This document shows positions 1 to 5,591 of a stretch of DNA of 5,591 bases, in pieces. This DNA is from Candidatus Babelota bacterium. GTDB lineage: Bacteria; JAGOBX01. Location: positions 1-5,591 of the forward strand of contig JAGOBX010000269.1 of NCBI GenBank assembly GCA_017999075.1, written 5' to 3'. The notes under the pieces are model-generated. The model did not search any database. It was not told the DNA's origin and was given only the letters and a program-made list of their open reading frames with translations. How positions within the stretch are numbered: position 1 is the first letter of the stretch; each line of letters starts with the position of its first letter. A program made the translations under genes and the position numbers.

Positions 1-276
1 ATATCAGTTATATCAAATGAAACTTTAATAATAACCGATTTTAAAACAAAAATAAAAAATATTATAAAAAAAAATATTTTTTTTGCTGGGATTTTAAAAC
101 AAGATTTTATTTTTTCTATAAATTCATCAATAATAAAAAAAACACTGTTAAAAAATCTATTTTCAAGATTACCTGAATTATTTACATTAAATATTCTCAA
201 TAATATTATAAAAAGTATAATATTTAAAATTGAATCCACAAAATTAAATTATCCTTATTATCACGAAAGCGGTTAA
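1..276 (+). CDS. 3' end of an unrecognised, very AT-rich gene (91 codons visible)
   Basis: Frame 1 is open from the window edge to a TAA at 274-276, and the start lies outside the window. The other five frames have early stops. Ninety-one stop-free codons are unlikely by chance in DNA this AT-rich. G+C by codon position is about 19%, 23% and 8% for positions 1, 2 and 3; the low third position is the pattern expected of a real low-GC gene. The visible product is rich in Ile, Lys, Asn, Phe and Leu, with no clear membrane segment, and ends in YPYYHESG. A stretch reading NIFFAGILKQD vaguely recalls a strand-turn in sugar-kinase-like ATPases, but this is too weak to name a family. The gene runs head-on into the PAS gene and shares four bases with it. 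I am fairly sure it is coding; its function is unknown. Confidence 0.65.
   Translation: MSVISNETLIITDFKTKIKNIIKKNIFFAGILKQDFIFSINSSIIKKTLLKNLFSRLPELFTLNILNNIIKSIIFKIESTKLNYPYYHESG
66..84. repeat. A9-T-A-T8 homopolymer palindrome inside the partial gene
   Basis: Nine A (66-74), then TA, then eight T (77-84) form a near-perfect dyad with almost no loop. It lies in frame inside the left-edge gene and encodes Lys-Lys-Asn-Ile-Phe-Phe. Each run could slip during replication or transcription. It is too far from a gene end, and too simple, to call a terminator. Confidence 0.5.
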
Positions 277-1628
277 ATCTCAAAATGATAAGATTGGACA
301 TATTCTATTTTCCCGTTAGCATCAAAAACAGCAGAATCTGTTTTTCTGTGCAGTTTTACTTGTTCCCGGTTGATATGTACTATTCTTATGTTATAAGAAA
401 TATTGGGTGCGTCAGGTGTCAATACATTAAAATTTTTCTTCATTATCTTTTTATCCTGAACAAAAATAAAATCAAATACATTCATCCCCAAAATTTTTTC
501 TTTAGTCATTCCAAAATATTTGCAAAATGATTCGTTTACAAATAATATTTTACCATCAGAAGTAAACCTTGACATCAGCAGAGGCATGTTTTCAACAACA
601 GTTTTATATAATTTTTCAGATTCTTTCAGATAGTCGTCCTCAAGCAATTTATCTGAAATCAGACGTATAATTCCAACAGTTCCAATAAAATTATTTTTTT
701 CTGTTTTAGTGTTCATCAAATAATGACCTGCAGAAGAAACTTCTCCCCATGATATTACGTTTCCAAGTTTTTCACGTCTAATCGAATCTTCTTTTATTAT
801 CAAATCTTTTTTATTGGTTTTATCAATAAACCTTATTTGCAGATTTGATGTTTTTCTATCGCCGCTTCTTCTTTCATCAAAAAGTTTAGGAGAATTTTTA
901 TCACCGGTAAAAATTCCTTTATATTTCGGCAAAATATAGAATCTCGAAACTTTTTTTATATCATCAGGATGTATTATTAAACTAAAATGTTTTCCTATTA
1001 AATCAGCCGGATCATATCCCAGAGTTTTAATTGAATCATTCAAATAAGTAAATTGCCCTTTTTCATCAAGTTTATAGATTATATCCGGCAAAGAATCCAT
1101 AAGATTCTTATAGCTTTGTCTATTTTTCTCAAGTAAAATTTGATTAACTTTATTCTCGGTAATATCCCGAATCATTAAAAAAATTAATTTATTGTTTTGA
1201 ATATACAATTGATTAATACTTATTTCCACAGATTTAAGAACACCTGTTTTACTCTTAAACTCTGCAGAATAAGATAATTTTTTCTTGCGGGAAAGATCGT
1301 TTATATGATTTAAAAATTTTTCTTGCGAAGATTCGAATTCAAAATCATAAATATACTTATCAATTATTTCGCAGCCGTCATATTCAAGAATATCGCATAA
1401 CGCATCATTAATAAATTGTATCTGTCCTGTTTCGCTAATAATTGCAAAACCTTCCATTGTCGCCGTTAAAATAACATTTTTCTCAGCAAGCTGCTTACTT
1501 AACTTTTTAAGAAGTTTTTTTTTTTCAGTGCCGCAAGACGCAATTTTTTCCTGAAGTTCTGCGCATTTAATTTCAAGCTTATGAATATATTTTTTCAGTT
1601 CAATAACATTTCCGTCATTTTTTTCCAT
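273..1628 (-). CDS. Triple-PAS sensor protein without an output domain
   Basis: This is a 451-residue, probably cytoplasmic sensor with no signal peptide or membrane helix. Residues 8-50 are charged and heptad-like, probably a coiled coil. PAS1 spans about 50-160 and ends in the classic RDITE (154-158). PAS2 spans about 172-327, with HPDD at 220-223, a long variant segment containing FDERRSGDR (250-258) and an IGTVGIIR strand (315-322) whose usual DIT is degraded to LIS. PAS3 spans about 337-451 and stops at its last strand (YVQSYHFEI), just where a linker to a histidine kinase, GGDEF or HTH domain would normally begin. No such domain follows in any minus-strand frame. PAS domains bind small ligands or cofactors, or mediate dimerisation; the ligand here is unknown. 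The ATG at 1626-1628 has only a weak upstream purine stretch (AGAAAT). The gene starts 27 bp after the receptor gene, so co-transcription is plausible. It could be a stand-alone adaptor or the remnant of a longer kinase. Confidence 0.85.
   Translation of the reverse strand: MEKNDGNVIELKKYIHKLEIKCAELQEKIASCGTEKKKLLKKLSKQLAEKNVILTATMEGFAIISETGQIQFINDALCDILEYDGCEIIDKYIYDFEFESSQEKFLNHINDLSRKKKLSYSAEFKSKTGVLKSVEISINQLYIQNNKLIFLMIRDITENKVNQILLEKNRQSYKNLMDSLPDIIYKLDEKGQFTYLNDSIKTLGYDPADLIGKHFSLIIHPDDIKKVSRFYILPKYKGIFTGDKNSPKLFDERRSGDRKTSNLQIRFIDKTNKKDLIIKEDSIRREKLGNVISWGEVSSAGHYLMNTKTEKNNFIGTVGIIRLISDKLLEDDYLKESEKLYKTVVENMPLLMSRFTSDGKILFVNESFCKYFGMTKEKILGMNVFDFIFVQDKKIMKKNFNVLTPDAPNISYNIRIVHINREQVKLHRKTDSAVFDANGKIEYVQSYHFEI
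1515..1525 (-). repeat. A11 homopolymer in the PAS gene coding strand
   Basis: Eleven T on the plus strand are eleven A in the PAS reading frame, covering the end of Glu35 and Lys36 to Lys38. The tract sits early, in the predicted coiled coil, so slippage by one base would abolish nearly all of the protein. The frame is intact as given. Confidence 0.7.
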
Positions 1629-1644
1629 ATTTCTATGAAAAGAT

Positions 1645-1673
1645 ATTATAATACGTTAATATTTATATGAAAA
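1645..1673 (-). promoter_or_regulatory. Possible sigma70 promoter for the PAS gene
   Basis: On the minus strand a perfect TATAAT lies at 1645-1650, with TTTTCA (four of six matches to TTGACA) at 1668-1673 and a 17-bp spacer. The -35 half lies inside the end of the receptor gene. The predicted transcript would start near 1638, leaving a leader of only about 10 bases and no clear Shine-Dalgarno site. Such matches are frequent by chance in DNA this AT-rich, so this is tentative. Confidence 0.3.
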
Positions 1674-4199
1674 ACTCACTTTGAATTTATTATCAGTTTT
1701 TTCACCAAACGCATATTCTCTTCTATCAGGTCTAATACTTGCAGAAAATGCTATTTCTCCGTTATCTTTCATAATTTTTTTTGCAACACGGAAATTAAAA
1801 AAGATATAGCTTGCAACAGATTCAGTGCTTTCATTTTGCGACGAAGCAGCAAGAGCGCTGCCGAACCCTGCTCTGGCTGACTGCTGAGCATTAATTTTAT
1901 CCGCATTTATCTGCGCGTCTGCCTGAGCGCTCGTCATACCTGCTCCGCCAAATCCTACAGGAGCCATAAGAAAAGCTTTATATCCTGTAAGCAACGCAGC
2001 GTTCTGCGTATAAAACCCAAAAAATGCAGCTTCATTTTTATTTAACCCTGCCACATCTGCTCCCATAGCATTATAAAATCCAACAGCTAAAGGACTAATT
2101 GACGAAAATGCAGCAGAACTTGTAACTATATACGAATTGTAAACATTGCTGTAAGGTTTTCCTACAGCTCTTTCTGATATTAAAGTATTATTGTTTCCTG
2201 CTGCAGTAATAGTCTGAAGCAATGTTTGATCCATAATATTAGTTAAAGTAACTTCAGACGAACTCACAAAATTTCCGGATGCTGAAAACACCCAACCGTT
2301 TTTCATATAACGAGTTACTCCTAAAGACGCCAAATGCTGAGGAGCAGCTTTAGTTGTTTTATCCTGAAATTTACTGTTCTGATAAGAATAATTGCTCCAT
2401 ACTTTATAATCTTTAGACGGGTTATAACTCATAGAAAGTTCCAATCCTGTAGATTTAAAAGTCCCATCTAAATTAACAGTTTGCAAATCTACCCCTGATG
2501 AAGTATTGAAATCAGAATGCAAAGCCACTGCAGCAGGCGAATCAGATACATTTAAACTATAACCTATAACATCTTTTGTTCTGTAATGATATAAATTAGC
2601 GTCAAAATTAATTTTTTTCATTAAAACTGTAGAATATCCCAACTCAACAGATTTTATAGTCATAGGATTTAAATTTTCATTTGGCAATAATCTTATTATC
2701 GGAGCCAGTCTGTTATCTGCTGTTATACCGTCTGACATTTGAGCGTTCGTAAACAAATCAGCAATAAAAGGAGCGCGAATAGCCTGAGAATATATCAATC
2801 TATAAGTCTGATTTTCTTTAGGGGTATAAAATAATATAGTTTGAGGAGAAAGTCTTGCTTTATCAGGCGTATCAAATTTATCATATCTTGTTCCCAAAAC
2901 CCATTTGACTTTATCAGAAAATTTATATTCATTATTGAAAAAAGCAGCAATAAATTTTTGTGATTTTTCCTGATAATCTCTGAAATATACATCGTCTGAT
3001 CTGCTTTCTGATTTACGCCATTCAATACCTGCAACTAAAATATCTTTGTCATTTATATTAAAAATATTCTGAACATCTAGATCTAACGAGTTCCAACTCA
3101 TTCCATCCTGTTCATCTCCATCAGTTATTTCAGTAAATGCCGCACCTGTATATTTATCAGGTTTAATTTCAGTATATAACGGATTTTCATAAATTGTCCC
3201 TAACTGCCCCCATATATTTGATAACGCAATTTTCAAATCATTATTATAATAAGTGAATTTAACCACGTTGTTTTCCAAATTATCGTAGCCTACAAGAAGT
3301 AAATCTCCTGAAGTACCAGCCATATTAGCTTTGCCTTTACTGTGACCTATCTGCATAGTCATTTTCTTGTTATCATTAATCAGATATCTTGAAAAAAATG
3401 AAACTTTATAATTTTCCAAGGCTTCATCATTAACGCCTTTATAATCAGCATTAGAAAGACCTGAACTTGCAAGTATCGATTCTCTATATTTATAAATATG
3501 ATTAGTATGATCATACGAAAAATTATCTTCAGTTGATTTTTTATTCATCTCAGCAGTAAGCCGGAATGCAAATTTTTTAAAACTGTCTGAAACCTTTATA
3601 GAATTTTTATATGAATTGTTTATTCCTAATGAAGCAGTAAATCCGAATTCTTTTGTATTCTGAAAATCTTTTGTTATAATATTTATAACTCCTGTTACGG
3701 CATTTGCACCGAACAAAGCTGATGAAGGTCCTCTTACAACTTCTATTCGTTCTATATCATCAACAGTTACAGGTAAAAATTCCCAAAATGTTCCGCCGAA
3801 TATATCATTAAAATATGATCTGCCGTCAATCATAACAAGTATATTTCTTGAATAAACTGCAAGCGCTCCTGCCTGTTTCGGAACATTTATCATACCGCGT
3901 ATAGCAACATCCTGCTGTCCCCCTGTTGTTTCCTGAACATATACTCCGGGAACCATACGAAGAACTTCAGCAATACTCTGGCATCCTGAAACCTTTATTT
4001 CTTCGGCGCTTATTACAGAAATAGCTACTGAAGCTTCACTTAATTTCTGAGCGCGTTTAGACGCTGATACTACAATCTGTTCTTCCATTTTAAAAAAAGC
4101 TTCTTCGCTTGAATCATCGTAACTTATATCTGATGCGACCACAGCGAGGGTATTAAAAACAAAAATCAAAATAAATACAAAAAATTTTTTTAAAAACAT
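1656..4199 (-). CDS. TonB-dependent outer-membrane receptor
   Basis: This 847-residue outer-membrane transporter would import a scarce ligand (iron chelate, cobalamin or similar) using TonB energy; the substrate cannot be read from the sequence. Residues 1-22 are a signal peptide (two Lys, a hydrophobic core, then VVA before SD). EEQIVVSAS (39-47) may be the TonB box. The plug (about 50-178) shows EVLRMVPGVYV, DVAIRGM (97-103), IDGR (124-127), IERIEVVRGPSSALFGANAVTG (149-170) and INIITK (172-177). The rest is an alternating-residue beta barrel ending in FKVSFSYKY; the terminal Tyr is the usual barrel-assembly signal. An unusual loop of about 148 residues (648-795) lies before the last three strands. 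The start is set at the ATG at 4199, because AAGAGGTG (4206-4213) lies 6 bases upstream of it; the in-frame GTG at 4206-4208 is part of that site. The plug's DGRSYFNDIFGGTFWEFLP segment resembles a common receptor subgroup whose ligands are mostly unassigned. No TonB, ExbB or ABC genes are in view. Confidence 0.93.
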   Translation of the reverse strand: MFLKKFFVFILIFVFNTLAVVASDISYDDSSEEAFFKMEEQIVVSASKRAQKLSEASVAISVISAEEIKVSGCQSIAEVLRMVPGVYVQETTGGQQDVAIRGMINVPKQAGALAVYSRNILVMIDGRSYFNDIFGGTFWEFLPVTVDDIERIEVVRGPSSALFGANAVTGVINIITKDFQNTKEFGFTASLGINNSYKNSIKVSDSFKKFAFRLTAEMNKKSTEDNFSYDHTNHIYKYRESILASSGLSNADYKGVNDEALENYKVSFFSRYLINDNKKMTMQIGHSKGKANMAGTSGDLLLVGYDNLENNVVKFTYYNNDLKIALSNIWGQLGTIYENPLYTEIKPDKYTGAAFTEITDGDEQDGMSWNSLDLDVQNIFNINDKDILVAGIEWRKSESRSDDVYFRDYQEKSQKFIAAFFNNEYKFSDKVKWVLGTRYDKFDTPDKARLSPQTILFYTPKENQTYRLIYSQAIRAPFIADLFTNAQMSDGITADNRLAPIIRLLPNENLNPMTIKSVELGYSTVLMKKINFDANLYHYRTKDVIGYSLNVSDSPAAVALHSDFNTSSGVDLQTVNLDGTFKSTGLELSMSYNPSKDYKVWSNYSYQNSKFQDKTTKAAPQHLASLGVTRYMKNGWVFSASGNFVSSSEVTLTNIMDQTLLQTITAAGNNNTLISERAVGKPYSNVYNSYIVTSSAAFSSISPLAVGFYNAMGADVAGLNKNEAAFFGFYTQNAALLTGYKAFLMAPVGFGGAGMTSAQADAQINADKINAQQSARAGFGSALAASSQNESTESVASYIFFNFRVAKKIMKDNGEIAFSASIRPDRREYAFGEKTDNKFKVSFSYKY
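1815..2258 (-). other. Large Ala/Gly/Ser-rich predicted extracellular loop of the receptor
   Basis: Residues 648-795 lie between the strand GWVFSASGNFVSSSEV and the strand ASYIFFNFRVAKKI, where TonB receptors usually have a short to moderate loop. The segment is rich in Ala, Gly, Ser, Asn and Gln, with runs such as VGFGGAGMTSAQADAQ and SARAGFGSALAASSQ. The underlying DNA is locally GC-rich: I count 73 of 140 bases (52%) at 1841-1980, against about 30% in a sampled stretch of the PAS gene. Some of this follows from Ala and Gly codons. Placing it outside the cell is inferred from the usual barrel topology. Confidence 0.55.
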
Positions 4200-4205
4200 T
4201 TTACA

Positions 4206-4213
4206 CACCTCTT
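4206..4213 (-). promoter_or_regulatory. Ribosome binding site that fixes the receptor start
   Basis: On the minus strand AAGAGGTG, a one-mismatch version of AGGAGGTG, is followed by a 6-base spacer (TGTAAA) and ATG at 4199. The in-frame GTG at 4206-4208 is part of this site, so it cannot also be the initiation codon served by it. The three extra N-terminal residues read from that GTG are therefore not translated. Confidence 0.75.
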
Positions 4214-4260
4214 ACGAACTAATATTTCACCATTTTTTTTATTTTAAATTTAATATATTT

Positions 4261-4288
4261 ATTATAGATTATTTTATTTAAAAAACAA
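4261..4288 (-). promoter_or_regulatory. Probable sigma70 promoter for the receptor gene
   Basis: On the minus strand a perfect TATAAT (4261-4266) is preceded at 16 bp by TTGTTT (4283-4288), which matches the first three bases of TTGACA. The predicted start near 4254 gives a leader of about 55 bases that includes the ribosome binding site. It lies in the 130-bp gap after the epimerase, as expected for an independent receptor transcript. I saw no convincing Fur-type operator over it. Confidence 0.45.
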
Positions 4289-4314
4289 GATTTAATTTTT
4301 ATAAAATTCAAATC
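4280..4314 (-). terminator. AT-rich hairpin plus T-tract after the epimerase gene
   Basis: Read on the minus strand, GATTTGAATTTT pairs with AAAATTAAATC across a very short loop (4289-4314), with one bulged G. TTGTTTTTT follows at once (4280-4288). The hairpin starts 16 bases past the epimerase stop. The stem is almost all A-T and therefore weak, so this may be a leaky intrinsic terminator. Its T-tract overlaps the -35 of the proposed receptor promoter. Confidence 0.4.
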
Positions 4315-4329
4315 AATAATTTCATCATA

Positions 4330-5448
4330 TCAAACTATCAGCCCTTTTTCCGCAAGTTCGTTTTGAGCCTGTTCAACCTTATCTTCGGCTCTTTGATTTT
4401 TAAGCCATAAGCATAATTCTTTTAATCCTTCATCAAAAGTAACTGAAGGAAAAAAATTCAATTTTTCACGAATTTTAGATATGTCCGCAAAACAATGACG
4501 TACGTCTCCTATGCGATATTTATTAACCAGTTCAGGTTTAATATTTTTATTCAAAACACTTGCAAGTTTTAATGCGATGTCTTTAACGGCAATCGGATTT
4601 CCAGCTCCCACATTAAAATATTCAAAGTTAGCAGAATCCTTTTCCATTGCAAGCAAATTAGCGGAAGCTATATCTTTTACATTTATAAAATCACGAGTCT
4701 GCATTCCGTCTTCATAAATTATAGGCGCATTATTATTCAACAGTCTTGACGCAAATATAGCCACAACTCCAGTATATGGATTAGAAACTGATTGCCTCTG
4801 ACCATATACATTAAAATATCTTAACGCCACAACAGGAATTTTATAAGCCCAGCCAATATTTAAACACATATCTTCCTGATCTTTTTTTGTAATTGCATAA
4901 ATGGAAGCGCAATCCCGTGATTTTTCTTCAGTTGTTGGTAAAGGAGCAGCTTCATTTCCGCAAACAGGGCATAACATTTCAAACTTTTTCAGTTTCAGCT
5001 GTTCTTCAGTCCTGATTTTCGGAGAAATTTTTCCGCATTTCGCACAATTATATAATCCTTCTCCATAACTGCTCATTGAAGCTGCTACAATAAGTTTTTT
5101 AACTTTATTTTTTTTATTAACCAGCAGGTCCAGTAAAACTGCTGTTCCTCTTGTATTGACATCGACATAATGTTCTATCTGGTACATGCTCTGGCCAACT
5201 CCAACTGCTGCAGCTTTATGAAATATTATTTCAGCGTCTTTCACAACTTCATATAATTTTTCTTTATTTCTTACATCGCCATACACAAATTTTGCCAATC
5301 TGTTAAAATATTCCGGCAATTCTTTTTTTATCCCGTGCACTTGAGGATCAAGATTATCGTATACAGTTACATTATGTCCTTTTTCAATAAGCAAATCAAC
5401 TATATGTGAACCTATAAAGCCTGCGCCGCCTGTAACTAAAACATTCAT
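4330..5448 (-). CDS. NAD-dependent sugar-nucleotide epimerase, dTDP-L-rhamnose 4-epimerase type (WbiB-like)
   Basis: This is a complete 372-residue extended-SDR enzyme, expected in the cytoplasm. The NAD-binding GGAGFIGSH is at 7-15, with Asp31 ending the second strand to hold the adenosine ribose. NLDPQVHG (32-39) is characteristic of the dTDP-L-rhamnose 4-epimerase group, which converts dTDP-L-rhamnose to dTDP-6-deoxy-L-talose for surface polysaccharide. Catalytic residues are Ser124 (in AASMSSYG) and Tyr184/Lys188 (YAITK). RYFNVYG, NPYTGV and EDG-Q-RDF follow in family order, and the tail (WLKNQ, then AEKGLIV) is intact. Two CxxC pairs (Cys135/138 and Cys160/163) form a zinc-ribbon-like insert, as I recall for this subgroup. 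The ATG at 5448 has GGAGAG (5456-5461) 7 bases upstream, and the stop is TGA. The substrate is inferred from family motifs; a related UDP- or dTDP-sugar is possible. No rhamnose-synthesis or glycosyltransferase genes are visible nearby. Confidence 0.88.
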   Translation of the reverse strand: MNVLVTGGAGFIGSHIVDLLIEKGHNVTVYDNLDPQVHGIKKELPEYFNRLAKFVYGDVRNKEKLYEVVKDAEIIFHKAAAVGVGQSMYQIEHYVDVNTRGTAVLLDLLVNKKNKVKKLIVAASMSSYGEGLYNCAKCGKISPKIRTEEQLKLKKFEMLCPVCGNEAAPLPTTEEKSRDCASIYAITKKDQEDMCLNIGWAYKIPVVALRYFNVYGQRQSVSNPYTGVVAIFASRLLNNNAPIIYEDGMQTRDFINVKDIASANLLAMEKDSANFEYFNVGAGNPIAVKDIALKLASVLNKNIKPELVNKYRIGDVRHCFADISKIREKLNFFPSVTFDEGLKELCLWLKNQRAEDKVEQAQNELAEKGLIV

Positions 5449-5455
5449 TTATACA

Positions 5456-5461
5456 CTCTCC
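5456..5461 (-). promoter_or_regulatory. Ribosome binding site of the epimerase gene
   Basis: GGAGAG on the minus strand, followed by a 7-base spacer (TGTATAA) and the ATG at 5446-5448. It supports that start. Confidence 0.7.
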
Positions 5462-5471
5462 GAAAAAATAA

Positions 5472-5503
5472 ATTATATAATGCATAAAACAATAAATAGT
5501 CAA
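5472..5503 (-). promoter_or_regulatory. Probable promoter for the epimerase gene
   Basis: On the minus strand TTGACT (5498-5503, five of six matches) stands 18 bp before TATATA (5474-5479), or 20 bp before a perfect TATAAT (5472-5477). The first pairing has the better spacing, the second the better -10. The leader would be roughly 15-25 bases and would include the GGAGAG site. Confidence 0.45.
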
Positions 5504-5556
5504 TCTGAAAATTATAAAATCAATAATTTAAAAACGCAATTATTTTTAAAATAGTT

Positions 5557-5584
5557 TTGACTTTAATTAAATTATTACTATAAT
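5557..5584 (+). promoter_or_regulatory. Strong-looking plus-strand sigma70 promoter at the right edge
   Basis: TTGACT (5557-5562) and a perfect TATAAT (5579-5584) are separated by 16 bp, eleven of twelve consensus bases. It points away from the epimerase, so a divergent gene probably begins just beyond the window. Only about seven bases follow the -10, so the transcription start and the gene are not visible. Confidence 0.5.
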
Positions 5585-5591
5585 ATTGTTT

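Noticed and set aside
1-272. A lost PAS output domain continuing on the minus strand past the stop
   Set aside because: All three minus-strand frames meet stops within a few codons and repeatedly after that, while the plus strand is open throughout.
255-295. Bidirectional terminator at the convergent gene ends
   Set aside because: The only pairing seen is a 6-bp TTATCA/TGATAA with a 22-base loop and no flanking T-tract, which is expected by chance.
285-530. An 81-codon open frame on the plus strand inside the PAS gene
   Set aside because: It lies opposite a well-supported PAS coding frame, has a low-complexity product rich in aromatics and shows no recognisable domain; it is a shadow of the real gene.
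2795-3034. A 79-codon open frame on the minus strand, in another frame of the receptor gene
   Set aside because: It overlaps the beta-barrel coding frame completely and has no motif of its own.
4200-4329. Fur box or cobalamin riboswitch ahead of the receptor gene
   Set aside because: No 19-bp GATAAT-type inverted repeat stands out from the AT background, and the leader of about 55 bases is far too short and GC-poor for a cobalamin riboswitch.
4511-4717. A 68-codon open frame on the plus strand opposite the epimerase
   Set aside because: It is antisense to conserved epimerase motifs, and I recognise no domain in it.
5522-5544. Inverted repeat AATAATT/AATTATT between the divergent promoters as an operator
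   Set aside because: It has seven A/T-only bases per arm with a 9-base spacer; such repeats are common by chance in DNA this AT-rich.

Overview
This AT-rich window (about 30% GC in sampled genic stretches, far lower at the left edge) comes from a Gram-negative bacterium. It encodes a TonB-dependent outer-membrane receptor with a signal peptide and an aromatic C-terminus, and two of its genes have readable Shine-Dalgarno sites. TGA is used as a stop, so the genetic code is standard. The phylum cannot be fixed from this sequence. Low-GC groups such as Elusimicrobiota, Deferribacterota or Spirochaetota are guesses, not results.

Layout from left to right. Positions 1-276 hold the 3' end of an unrecognised plus-strand gene that is extremely AT-rich (about 16% GC). 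It collides tail to tail with a minus-strand gene for a 451-residue protein made of three PAS domains and no output domain (273-1628). The two stop codons share one TTAA. Upstream of the PAS gene on the minus strand, 27 bp away, is a TonB-dependent receptor (1656-4199, start corrected to the ATG at 4199). A 130-bp gap then carries a hairpin/T-tract and a promoter-like sequence. Next comes a complete NAD-dependent sugar-nucleotide epimerase of the dTDP-L-rhamnose 4-epimerase type (4330-5448). The last 143 bp look like a divergent promoter region, with one promoter for the epimerase and a strong-looking plus-strand promoter aimed off the right edge.

How the genes fit together: the three minus-strand genes run in one direction (epimerase, receptor, PAS protein). 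Receptor and PAS gene are close enough to be co-transcribed, which would couple outer-membrane uptake to a cytoplasmic sensor that must act through a partner. The epimerase seems to be its own unit and probably feeds surface-polysaccharide synthesis. No mobile element, CRISPR array, tRNA, rRNA or riboswitch was seen. Nothing here clearly amounts to a new system. The points most worth a second look are the roughly 148-residue Ala/Gly/Ser-rich loop in the receptor, the output-less PAS protein with an A11 tract near its start, and the AT-extreme convergent gene.
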